From Niabella agricola (GTDB taxonomy: Bacteria; Bacteroidota; Bacteroidia; Chitinophagales; Chitinophagaceae), in contig NZ_JAJHIZ010000002.1 of NCBI RefSeq assembly GCF_021538615.1, positions 1,178,001 through 1,242,000 of the forward strand: a stretch of DNA of 64,000 nucleotides, given 5' to 3'. Positions 8,999-17,301 of this stretch are shown in pieces. The notes under the pieces are model-generated. The model was not told the origin of the DNA and ran no database searches. It worked only from the letters and a program-made list of their open reading frames with translations. How positions within the stretch are numbered: the stretch's first letter is position 1; the number at the start of each line of letters is the position of its first letter. The translations under genes and the position numbers were made by a program.

Positions 8999-9583
8999 TT
9001 ATTTTTGAACTTTTTTTTGCGCATAGTATATCGCATATTCCGGCAATGACTCCTCCAGTATATCTACGATCCGTTTCATAGCGATGGTCATCTGGTTCTC
9101 GACGGTCTTTATTGATAAGCCCAGTAAGGTGGCTACATCCTGGTATTTTAATCCGTCTTCTTTGATCAGGCGGAAAATCAGGCGGCAACGGGAAGGCAGT
9201 TCATTGATTGCACCGGCAATTTTTTGAAGGTTCTCTTTCGCGATCATGCTTTTCTCAGGTGTTTTAAACGACAGGAAGCCGGACTCCCCCAACTCTTCAA
9301 AGCCGGTCCCCTTCCGGCTCTTAATATAGTTCAATGCCTGGTGCCGTGTAGCGATATAAATGTAATGTGAAAAGTTTCGTATCGCGGTAAGTGTTTTCCG
9401 GTTCTCCCAGATCTTTACAAAAACATCACTTACTACTTCCTCCGATTGGTGCCGGTCGTTGATCACTGAATTTGCAAACGATACCAGTCCGGGCAGGTAA
9501 TGCCGGAATAGCTGATCAAAAGCGGAATGATCATTCCGTTCTGCAATCAATTCTGTAAGGGCCTTAATTTCCTCTGTAGTCAT
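8999..9583 (-). CDS. ECF RNA polymerase sigma factor (sigma-70 family)
   Basis: 194 residues, typical for Bacteroidota ECF sigma factors. Region 2 is seen as FDQLFRHYLPGLVSFANSVI and SEEVVSDVFVKIWENR at about residues 19-65. Region 4 is seen as INELPSRCRLIFRLIKEDGL followed by a helix-turn-helix (YQDVATLLGLSIKTVENQM) at about 125-175. It should be held inactive by the FecR protein encoded next and, when released by the SusC STN signal, switch on the SusC operon below it. The ATG at 9583 gives the expected N-terminus. No convincing TAnnTTTG promoter was found upstream. Confidence 0.95.
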   Translation of the reverse strand: MTTEEIKALTELIAERNDHSAFDQLFRHYLPGLVSFANSVINDRHQSEEVVSDVFVKIWENRKTLTAIRNFSHYIYIATRHQALNYIKSRKGTGFEELGESGFLSFKTPEKSMIAKENLQKIAGAINELPSRCRLIFRLIKEDGLKYQDVATLLGLSIKTVENQMTIAMKRIVDILEESLPEYAIYYAQKKVQK

Positions 9584-9848
9584 CTTGTCGGTCGTTCAAT
9601 CGTTTTGCTTTAAGCATTCCGCATGGCAAGTATTTAGTCATTAAGACAGTTTTTATCACCTCATCCCCCCAAAGCTGTTATAATTTATTTATTATTTTTA
9701 TCCCTGCGGTCCGGGAATTACAACGAAGCAATCAAAAAAAGTCCGGGCCGCACCCTTCCGCCTGATTATTGCGAAACCGGGCGGCAACGTTTTTCCAAAA
9801 TCTTCCGCGGCAAAACTATTTTATCCGGCACCACCCGACGCATGATAT

Positions 9849-9876
9849 CTTGATCATTCCTGATGCTATTTTGATC
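9849..9876 (+). promoter_or_regulatory. Candidate promoter for the HEAGH protein gene
   Basis: The sequence reads CTTGAT, seven bases, GATGC, then TATTTTGATC. It has the same spacing as three other plus-strand elements in this window (32096, 53642, 61267), which read TTTRAC-N7-nnnnY-TATTTTTGCA. This copy is the weakest, with one T fewer in the -7 box. A start near 9883 would give a leader of about 95 nt. Confidence 0.35.
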
Positions 9877-9877
9877 T

Positions 9878-9942
9878 GCCGGCCGCGGCCGGTATGCAAA
9901 GCATGGCCGGCGGGCAACCCGGGTTTGATTCCCGGCCGGTTG
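9878..9942 (+). other. GC-rich structured leader (two stem-loops)
   Basis: Two strong hairpins precede the HEAGH gene. In the first, GCCGGCC (9878-9884) pairs with GGCCGGC (9905-9911) and ATGC (9894-9897) pairs with GCAT (9901-9904) around an AAA loop. In the second, CAACC (9915-9919) pairs with GGTTG (9938-9942) and CGGG (9920-9923) pairs with CCCG (9931-9934) around TTTGATT. The second resembles a tRNA T-arm but lacks the invariant C and has no anticodon arm. If the promoter at 9849-9876 is real, this is the mRNA leader. Function unknown. Confidence 0.4.
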
Positions 9943-9977
9943 TCTTTAAGAGAAGAAAGTACGAACTTCGCCGGTAT

Positions 9978-10475
9978 ATGAACCTTAATGCTTTTGAATG
10001 TTGTCTGGCCTTTATCCGGTCCATTGGTATTCCCGTTGCGGAGCGGAGTATTGAAGAAGCAACGTTTCTGCCCGGTATACTCATTTGTGACGGAGGTATC
10101 GTAATTGACAGGGCGCAGCTGAAATATCCCGGGGATGTTTTGCATGAAGCAGGACATATTGCGGTTATTCCTGCAGCAGAACGCGCAACCGTTTGCGGTT
10201 CGAACATTGCCAACCGGCCCGAGCGGGCCGCCGAAGAGATGATGGCCATTGCCTGGTCTTATGCAGCCTGCAGGTACCTGGATATTGACCCCTATTTTGT
10301 ATTTCATGATGAAGGATACCAGCACGGCGGGAAGCAAATAGCGGACCAGTTTGCAGCAGGGCAATGGTTTGGTGTACCCATGCTGCAGTATGCAGGAATG
10401 ACTGCCGAGCCACGAATGGCTGAAACGCTTAACCGGCCTGCCTATCCGGTTATGGTGCAATGGCTGCGACCCTGA
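9978..10475 (+). CDS. Putative HExxH metalloprotease-like protein, function unknown
   Basis: 165 residues from the ATG at 9978 (MNLNAFECCLAFIRSIGIPV); an earlier in-frame ATG at 9894 would run through the structured leader. It contains LHEAGH (H56, E57, H60), the zinc-binding HExxH pattern, and a downstream RAAEEMMAIAWSY segment (E86/E87) that could give the third ligand of a gluzincin fold. No signal peptide or membrane helix is seen, so it is probably cytoplasmic. The product is not one I can name, and zinc or protease activity is inference from the motif alone. It converges on the GH2 gene and does not belong to the sugar operons by strand. Confidence 0.75.
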   Translation: MNLNAFECCLAFIRSIGIPVAERSIEEATFLPGILICDGGIVIDRAQLKYPGDVLHEAGHIAVIPAAERATVCGSNIANRPERAAEEMMAIAWSYAACRYLDIDPYFVFHDEGYQHGGKQIADQFAAGQWFGVPMLQYAGMTAEPRMAETLNRPAYPVMVQWLRP

Positions 10476-10639
10476 CAAAATGCTCCGTAGCTTTCAAAAA
10501 GAGCCCCAGAGCAACGGTCCTGTTATAGAGGATTTCGCAAGGATCCCTCCACTATGGCCAGGATAACAGCGATCATTCTAACCGGGATGGATGACGGTAC
10601 CCGATCACCTATCTGCCATCTATCGTTTGCTATCGATAC

Positions 10640-13168
10640 TCAATCAATAAGAACCGATGCCTGTCCCGCTGTTAATCCGTCTGCTTCTGCTTTTATTCTT
10701 ATGGAACCCTTCGCTCCTTTCTTTGCTTTTACAATTACCAGTACCATTCCGTTATAAGCACTTTTCTCTGTACTTTGAAAGGATTCGAAGCTGGTGGCAT
10801 CACCATTATCGGTGGCCACGATCTCACCGGGGCCTTCTATGCGGAACCGGATCTTCGGATGCGAACGGGGTACCATGTGGTTATCTGCGTCTTCCACACG
10901 TACCGTGATAAAGGCCAGGTCGTTGCCGGTGATCTTTTTTACATGATTGCTCAGTGAAAGTTTTACAGCATCACCGGTCGTTTGTACCGCATCCGTTGCC
11001 CAGTATTTCCCGTTTTTATATACAACAACCTTTAATGCCCCAGGTTTGTACCGCACCTGGTCCCACACCAGGCGAAAATCCTTTCCGGCCTGTTTCTTTT
11101 TGCGGCCCAGGCTTTTGCCATTCAGGAATAATTCGGCTTCATCTCCTGAGGTATATACATATACCGGCACCAGAGAATCTATCCGCTCCTGCCAGTTCCA
11201 GTGCGGAAGGATATGTGCCATCGGATGATTGGGGCGCCAGTGCGATTGATAAAGGTAAAATCGGTCTTTGGGAAAGCCTGCCAGGTCGATGATTCCAAAA
11301 TAACTGCTACGGGAAGGTGGTTTATTCCGCTGCAGCTCCTCCAGTGCTTTTTCCAGCTCCGCACGTTTGGAAGGATCATTCCTGAAGTTCAGCAAATTGG
11401 TTTCATCCGATCCGTACGGGGTGGGTTCACCCAGGTAATCAAATCCCGTCCATACAAATTCGCCTAGCAGGTGCGGGAACTTCGCGTTAGTGCGGAATTG
11501 TTCATCCGGCGTACAACCCCAGCCCGGATGATCGAGGTCGTAGGAACTGATCTGACAGTTCCGGCGGTTTGTTCCAAAAAAATATTCACCCCGGGAGCTT
11601 ACACAGCTCGAGGTTTCACTGCCCATGGTAGGCATGTTTGCATAACGCGGATCGGCATCCCATTTTGCCTGTTGTTCAAAAAAATAGTTCACCCCCATCA
11701 GATCCAATCCCTGAACAGCACCGGATGATCTTCCTCCATCAGGGTCGTTATAGCCATTTGAAACCGGCCGTGTCGGGTCTTCCCGGCGCATGATCCCCGC
11801 CAGCTCTTTTGTCATGGCTACATCCCGCTGATCCATCACTTCATTCCCGATACTCCAGATCACTACCGAAGGATGGTTCCGGTCCCGGTGCACCAGGGCC
11901 ACCAGGTCTTTCTCATGCCAATCATCATATAATTTGTTATAGTCGTTCTTTTTCTTCCCGTGTTTCCAGGCATCAAAAGCTTCATCCCAAACCAGGAAGC
12001 CCATTTCATCCGCCAATGCCAGGAGTTCGGGTGCCGGCGGGTTATGCGAAGTACGGATGGCATTCGCTCCCATTTCTTTCAGCAATACCAGCTGGCGTCT
12101 TAATGCGCTTGTATTCATCGCAGCTCCTAAAGCGCCCAGATCATGATGGTTGCATACACCCTGGATGGCTACACGTTTCCCGTTTAATAAAAATCCGTTC
12201 CGCGCCGTAAATTCGATCGTTCTGATCCCGAAAGTACTGTAATAGGTATCCGTTTTCCTGCCATTAACGAGCACTGTAGTTACGGCAACATAGCGGCTGG
12301 GTGTTTCAATACTCCAGATCCGGGGATTAGGGATGGTAACCGCAACATTCATTTTGCTACCGGCTCCTGCCAGCTCGATGTTTTTATTTTGAACCGTAGC
12401 TACTTTCTTTTTGAGTGTGTTTCCAGCACCGGCCTCATAAATATCGGTCTGCAGCAGTGCCTTCACAGATTTTCCCGTTTCGTTTGATACGGTTACCGCC
12501 ATTTTTACAACCGCTGTCTGTGGGGTAACTTCCGGCGTAGTGATATAGGTGCCCCAATGATCCACATGCACCGGTCCGGTTTTAACAAGCCACACATGGC
12601 GGTAAATGCCAGCACCGGGATACCAGCGCGAATCCCATTTTTCCGTATTCAATTTTACCGCCAGTATATTTTCTTTTCCCAACAGGATATAGGGTGTGAG
12701 GTCCATCCGAAACGAAGTATATCCGTAAGGCCAGGTACCAACGTAATGCCCGTTGAGCCAGATCTCCGCATAGGCCATGGCCCCGTCAAAATCCACGAAT
12801 ATCTTTTTGCCGGCATCTGTGGCCGGGATCTTAAAATGTTTGCGGTACCAGCCAATGCCTTTCCAGGGTAACTTTCCCGTTTCGCCGGCCAGATCGATAC
12901 GGAAGGGTCCTGTAATGGCCCAATCGTGCGGCAGGGACAGCCGCTGCCAGTCCTGGTCATTAAACGTTGTGGCTTCTGCCTGCTGTGGTTCCTCCAGCCT
13001 CGATCCGTCGGACTGCAATCCGTACCGTTTAAACAACCATCCTTCATCAAAGGATTCGGTTCCGGCATTTCCCAGGCGGGTAAAGGACGATTGTGCCTTA
13101 CTGCTGTCGGCCATTAACAAGGTGGCCATAGCGGCCAGTATCCATCGAAAGCCTGAAATAAATCGCAT
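10640..13168 (-). CDS. GH2 beta-galactosidase-like glycoside hydrolase (DUF4982)
   Basis: 842 residues with a signal peptide (LAAMATLLMADSSKAQ). Domain order: GH2 sugar-binding jelly roll (about 35-210; SLPHDWAITGPF, WYRKHF), immunoglobulin-like domain (about 215-315), TIM barrel (about 318-600; NAIRTSHNPP, IWSIGNEV), DUF4982, then a C-terminal beta domain. E443 in GNEV is the expected acid/base, and E518 in GSETSS fits the nucleophile of DUF4982-type beta-galactosidases. It should hydrolyse beta-linked galactose, or a related sugar, in the periplasm. It is the last of nine minus-strand genes with similar exported products and ends against the convergent HEAGH gene. Confidence 0.93.
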   Translation of the reverse strand: MRFISGFRWILAAMATLLMADSSKAQSSFTRLGNAGTESFDEGWLFKRYGLQSDGSRLEEPQQAEATTFNDQDWQRLSLPHDWAITGPFRIDLAGETGKLPWKGIGWYRKHFKIPATDAGKKIFVDFDGAMAYAEIWLNGHYVGTWPYGYTSFRMDLTPYILLGKENILAVKLNTEKWDSRWYPGAGIYRHVWLVKTGPVHVDHWGTYITTPEVTPQTAVVKMAVTVSNETGKSVKALLQTDIYEAGAGNTLKKKVATVQNKNIELAGAGSKMNVAVTIPNPRIWSIETPSRYVAVTTVLVNGRKTDTYYSTFGIRTIEFTARNGFLLNGKRVAIQGVCNHHDLGALGAAMNTSALRRQLVLLKEMGANAIRTSHNPPAPELLALADEMGFLVWDEAFDAWKHGKKKNDYNKLYDDWHEKDLVALVHRDRNHPSVVIWSIGNEVMDQRDVAMTKELAGIMRREDPTRPVSNGYNDPDGGRSSGAVQGLDLMGVNYFFEQQAKWDADPRYANMPTMGSETSSCVSSRGEYFFGTNRRNCQISSYDLDHPGWGCTPDEQFRTNAKFPHLLGEFVWTGFDYLGEPTPYGSDETNLLNFRNDPSKRAELEKALEELQRNKPPSRSSYFGIIDLAGFPKDRFYLYQSHWRPNHPMAHILPHWNWQERIDSLVPVYVYTSGDEAELFLNGKSLGRKKKQAGKDFRLVWDQVRYKPGALKVVVYKNGKYWATDAVQTTGDAVKLSLSNHVKKITGNDLAFITVRVEDADNHMVPRSHPKIRFRIEGPGEIVATDNGDATSFESFQSTEKSAYNGMVLVIVKAKKGAKGSIRIKAEADGLTAGQASVLID

Positions 13169-13260
13169 TTTTTTTATATTGTTGTTATAAGTATTTCTGA
13201 ACAGGATTGTATTATTCCCGGGGAACCGAGCGCCTTTAAAGACAAATGGTTCGTTTCTGA

Positions 13261-15363
13261 CTACAACCCTCTTATCATATCATCCGGAAATTCTACATTA
13301 AATACTTTTAAATCCCTGAGCTGTGCTTTGGCGGCATTTTTTCTGTCGCCGATCCACTGCAAGGGGAAAAAGAGCGTTTGTACCCTGGCTGTTTGCTTAC
13401 CATTGGGAAAGGTTTTTTTGACGCCTTCCAGTTTTTCTTTCAGTACACCATTTACAAAAAGCGATGTTCCTTTATGGTTGCCTTTAATAACGATCTTTGT
13501 CCATTCATTAGCAGGAACCGAATAATCAAAGCTGTAATGATATCCTTCTCTTGTAAAACCCAGTTTACCGGTGCCCTGCTGGTTGATGGTAACCATGGCA
13601 TCTCCGGAGCCAAACAATACCGCGTCCGGAGCATTCCCCTGTTCCGGTTTTATCGAAAAGCTAACCGTATAGCCATACCCGATCCCCGGAAACGGTGTTG
13701 TTATAAAACTTGTTCCTCCTTTTAAACGGATCGATTTTTCATGTTGATCGAATGCGGCATTTGTTCGCGCTGTTTTACCCGGTGCGGTAAAATGACCGTG
13801 GCCATCCATTGCCAGTACCAATGAATCTTTTGAATGAATACGGCCCAGCATATTCAACCCCGGGCCTTCGCCGATCTCTTTGGCCTGCGTTGAAAAAGCG
13901 GCATATTCCATCGGCTTTGCGCTGCCACCCCACATTTTTTGCGATAAGACCTGCATGGCCGGAAACACGCGGTGATGGACGTCTTTTTCGGTGATCCCAT
14001 TGCCCACATGATCATTCCAAACTGCAAAAGCACCTCCTCTTAACAGGGGATAATTTTCTTCAAACGTTTCTTTACCGATCCGGTTGGGCGTCCATTCTTC
14101 ATACAGTTTTTTTACATTCAGGTAATCGTAGTAGTAACCCGCAGCAGGAACTATATACAGCCATCCATCCGGCGTACTGATGCCTTTATAGCCCAGGGCA
14201 AACATATCTTTAGGTTCTGCATAGCCATTGTACCAAAGGTTCATCGTAACGCCATCTGCTTTTACCGGCGTGGTACCCTGCGCATGGGTCAGCGATCCCC
14301 ACATCCGTACTTTTTTCCCAAATCCTTCTACGAAACGGATATAGTGATCGGTAAATTTCCGGAACTTTTCCGCGTCCTTTTTAGCATACTCGTCGGTACC
14401 GATATGCACTTCCTTCCCGATAAAGACCGGGTTGGGACCCTTCAGGTATTCCCGGAATACGTTATCGATCACCGTATAGGTAAGCGGATTGTCCAGGTCC
14501 AGGTGATCCATACCATACTGTTTACTGCCCACACCGGGTACAGCCTTGCTAAAAGCCAGGGAATGCGCCGGCACATCGATTTCGGGTATGATGTTCACCC
14601 CATACCGCTGTGCCATTTGCTGCAATTCAATAAATTCTTTTTTTGTATAGCTTCCGTCCTTTGCTGTGAGGTTAGGATAGGTGTCATTCTGCAAGCGGAA
14701 GGCCGAATAGGTACTGTCCCAGTCATCACCAAAGAACTGTTTAAAGCCGTTATCATTGAGATGAATGTGAAAATCATTCATCTTGTAGTACGACATAAAT
14801 TTTACATAGTGCTTTAAAAAATCAAGCGTGAAAAATTTGCGCCCCACATCCAGTACAAATCCCCGCACTTCATAGTTAGGATAGTCGCGCGCAGTGCCTT
14901 TTGGTAATCGCTTTTGTTGCGGTGCCTGCTCCAATAACTGAAGCAAGGTGCGTGTAGCCCATATGGCACCGGTTACATCCTTTGCCTTAATGGCAATCTG
15001 ATCATCGATCTGCAGGCTATAGCCCTCCGGAGGCAACGAGGCTCCGGTTGCATCCAGGCTAAAGAACACCGTTCCTTTTTGCGCCTGCCCTGTTTTTATC
15101 AACGTTGTGGTTCCGGGTGTTATAATCGCCAGGTCTTCCGCCAGTAACCGCGCCACCGGCAACAGTTCTTTACTATAGCGCGGATCTACAACCAAACGGG
15201 TTGCCGGTTTCCATTCAAAAGATCCGGTTGCGCCCTGCCATTCCCGTAATGCCGGAATGATAAAAGGTGCCGGGTTGGTTTGTGCCTGTATCCATTCCGG
15301 AATTCCGGCCACTACAGCAGCTACCAGGCAGTACAGTATCCGAAGTTTTTTCATTTTCTTCAT
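13261..15363 (-). CDS. GH20 beta-N-acetylhexosaminidase with C-terminal LamG-like domain
   Basis: 700 residues from MKKMKKLRILYCLVAAVVAG (ATG at 15363); the frame opens at 15408, but the later start gives a clean signal peptide. The N-terminal Glyco_hydro_20b domain (LPPEGYSLQI) is followed by the GH20 barrel: VRGFVLDVGRKFF, MNDFHIHLNDN, IIPEIDVPAHS and HIGTDEY, with the catalytic Asp-Glu pair at D324-E325. The C-terminal 160 residues look like a LamG/concanavalin-type carbohydrate-binding sandwich (FINGVL-like LFVNGVLKEKL). It would release terminal GlcNAc or GalNAc. It is distinct from the second GH20 at 17302, which has the more usual GGDE motif. Confidence 0.93.
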   Translation of the reverse strand: MKKMKKLRILYCLVAAVVAGIPEWIQAQTNPAPFIIPALREWQGATGSFEWKPATRLVVDPRYSKELLPVARLLAEDLAIITPGTTTLIKTGQAQKGTVFFSLDATGASLPPEGYSLQIDDQIAIKAKDVTGAIWATRTLLQLLEQAPQQKRLPKGTARDYPNYEVRGFVLDVGRKFFTLDFLKHYVKFMSYYKMNDFHIHLNDNGFKQFFGDDWDSTYSAFRLQNDTYPNLTAKDGSYTKKEFIELQQMAQRYGVNIIPEIDVPAHSLAFSKAVPGVGSKQYGMDHLDLDNPLTYTVIDNVFREYLKGPNPVFIGKEVHIGTDEYAKKDAEKFRKFTDHYIRFVEGFGKKVRMWGSLTHAQGTTPVKADGVTMNLWYNGYAEPKDMFALGYKGISTPDGWLYIVPAAGYYYDYLNVKKLYEEWTPNRIGKETFEENYPLLRGGAFAVWNDHVGNGITEKDVHHRVFPAMQVLSQKMWGGSAKPMEYAAFSTQAKEIGEGPGLNMLGRIHSKDSLVLAMDGHGHFTAPGKTARTNAAFDQHEKSIRLKGGTSFITTPFPGIGYGYTVSFSIKPEQGNAPDAVLFGSGDAMVTINQQGTGKLGFTREGYHYSFDYSVPANEWTKIVIKGNHKGTSLFVNGVLKEKLEGVKKTFPNGKQTARVQTLFFPLQWIGDRKNAAKAQLRDLKVFNVEFPDDMIRGL

Positions 15364-15536
15364 TCTATGCTGATTTAATTGAGCTTGTTCAAAAATTTTT
15401 CTATTCAACGGCCTATCATAATCGGGGCTTACCCTGGCATCTAAAATAGTTCATGCAGATCAAAAAAAAGGATCCCGGCCTGTATGCCCCGTAAGCATGC
15501 CTGTTATGCAAACGATTGTTCCGGGCCCCGTTTTTT

Positions 15537-17243
15537 TTAATAGGCGGTGGTTTGCCTGCCGGGGGTAATGCCATTCTCATTGAAGGCATCTACCCGGAAA
15601 TAATAGGGAACACCTTTATTTAGCCCCGGAAGCTCCAGGCTGTCCGTTCCGTATATCATTACCGAATGAAACAGTTTATGCGGATCGGTTCCAAAGTATA
15701 CCTGGTAACCCGTTGCCCCGGCGGCGGCTTTCCAGTTCAGCTGCGCCCGCCTGCTGTCTGCTGCATCGCGGTTTACGGCAACGGCGCTAACCACCGGGGG
15801 ACGTGCGCCATTTCCTTTTCCAAATACCCGGAACCCCGACAGGGAAAATTTGCCCGCCGGCACGCTATGATTGATGATACGCAGGTAGCGGGCATTTACT
15901 GCCTTTGGCAACACGATATAATCATGGGTTACATCAACCTTGTTCCCGGATTTATCTACCAACGGTTTCCAGTGTTTACCATCGGCCGAAAATTCAATCA
16001 CAAACTGATAGGGAGTAAATGTAACAGATGCTTTCAGACCGGCGTCCTGGTCGGCAAAGCTTACCTGCAATGCATTGACCGTACACTCCTTTTGCAGATC
16101 AACCTGTAACCATTCCCCGGCCTTACCGGTTGCGGCACTCCACCAATCGCGTACCGTTTCGTTTACGGCCAGCTCAGCAGCATGCCCGGTCAAAGAGGAG
16201 GATGCTTTCACCGGCTTATTATAAGAAAGCAGCATCCATCCGGCAAACAGGCTTTCTTTTTCAAAGTCCATCTTCCGGTGTGGCATCCGCATAGGATAAT
16301 CACCAAATGCGGTATTACCATGCAATTGCCCGTCTTTATCAAAGAATGCAGGAAATAATCCGATCCGCCGTTCAAACATATGCCGCACAGAGATGGTCAT
16401 GGTGGCCACATGCCAGTAGTTACCATATTTGTCTTTAAACGTGCTGCCATGCCCGGCCCCGTTTATAAAGCCCCCCGGTTTGTAGGAGAAGGGACTGTTG
16501 GGCATATAGGTGAAAGGCCCCAGAGGTTTCTCGGAAACATATACGCCGTCTCCATATACCTTAAACTCTGTACCAGGGGCCGCATATTGCAGGTAGTACC
16601 GTCCGTTGTATTTATTCATCCAGGCACCTTCGTTCCATCCGTTTTTACCGTTGTTATTGGCCTCGCCGTGTTCCTCCCATCCGTTTTCGACAATATGATG
16701 TTTAATGAGCACCCGGGGAATACCTATGGTATCAAACCGCCGCGCCGGATCCAGCTCCACGCCCATGATGGGATTCACGTTGGAGCAGCCATAGTAAAAA
16801 TAAACACGGCCATCATCATCTTTAAAGAGTGCCGGATCGGTAACGCCCAGGGGAAATTGCTTCCGGTATACCTGCCAGTTATCCTGAAGCGGATCGGTAC
16901 TGAAATAGATGTTCCTTGCGCCCTGGGATGCCATAAAAAAAACGGTATCCTGAATGGTTTCTACCGTGGGCGCATAATCTTCTGTTGGTAATATTGCTGA
17001 TGGTCTGAATTTCCAGTGCAGCAGATCATCCGAAAACCAGTACCCGCCGGATTTGGAGGCATAAAGAAAATAGACACCTTTGTACAAATGGATCACGGGA
17101 TCTGCCGCTTCCCGGTAGCCCAGCCCATCGTAGCTAAAGCGATAGTTGAGGTTAAGCGGGTTGCACCAGGTATTGGTTTGCTGGCCTAGGACTGTTAAAT
17201 TGAATAGGCAACTAAAGAAGAATATGGTTATTCGTTTGTTCAT
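15537..17243 (-). CDS. GH43 family glycosidase with F5/8 type C and fibronectin III domains
   Basis: 568 residues from MNKRITIFFFSCLF (17243); the open frame to 17423 would overlap the next gene and lacks a signal there. The five-bladed propeller shows the three GH43 acids: D48 in AADPVIHLYKG (base), D136 in VTDPALF and E205 in WNEGAWM (acid). A discoidin (F5/8 C) domain follows at about 380-500 (WLQVDL, ARYLRIINHSVP) and a fibronectin III domain at about 485-568. The substrate cannot be fixed from sequence: GH43 covers arabinofuranosidases, xylosidases and galactosidases. It sits between two GH20 genes. Confidence 0.88.
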   Translation of the reverse strand: MNKRITIFFFSCLFNLTVLGQQTNTWCNPLNLNYRFSYDGLGYREAADPVIHLYKGVYFLYASKSGGYWFSDDLLHWKFRPSAILPTEDYAPTVETIQDTVFFMASQGARNIYFSTDPLQDNWQVYRKQFPLGVTDPALFKDDDGRVYFYYGCSNVNPIMGVELDPARRFDTIGIPRVLIKHHIVENGWEEHGEANNNGKNGWNEGAWMNKYNGRYYLQYAAPGTEFKVYGDGVYVSEKPLGPFTYMPNSPFSYKPGGFINGAGHGSTFKDKYGNYWHVATMTISVRHMFERRIGLFPAFFDKDGQLHGNTAFGDYPMRMPHRKMDFEKESLFAGWMLLSYNKPVKASSSLTGHAAELAVNETVRDWWSAATGKAGEWLQVDLQKECTVNALQVSFADQDAGLKASVTFTPYQFVIEFSADGKHWKPLVDKSGNKVDVTHDYIVLPKAVNARYLRIINHSVPAGKFSLSGFRVFGKGNGARPPVVSAVAVNRDAADSRRAQLNWKAAAGATGYQVYFGTDPHKLFHSVMIYGTDSLELPGLNKGVPYYFRVDAFNENGITPGRQTTAY

Positions 17244-17301
17244 TTTCTTTGAGCATGCGGAGTTATTGAGGGGCTTGGGAGCGGGAGGACATAGCGCTTT
17301 T

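Noticed and set aside
9905..9942. tRNA gene suggested by a T-arm-like GGGTTTGATTCCC
   Set aside because: The loop lacks the invariant C of the T-loop, no anticodon arm of the right geometry is present, and the acceptor ends do not pair at tRNA length.
15460..15536. Terminator between GH43 and GH20 near a T8 run
   Set aside because: The T-run is next to GGGCCC, but no stem with a workable loop forms beside it on the transcribed strand.
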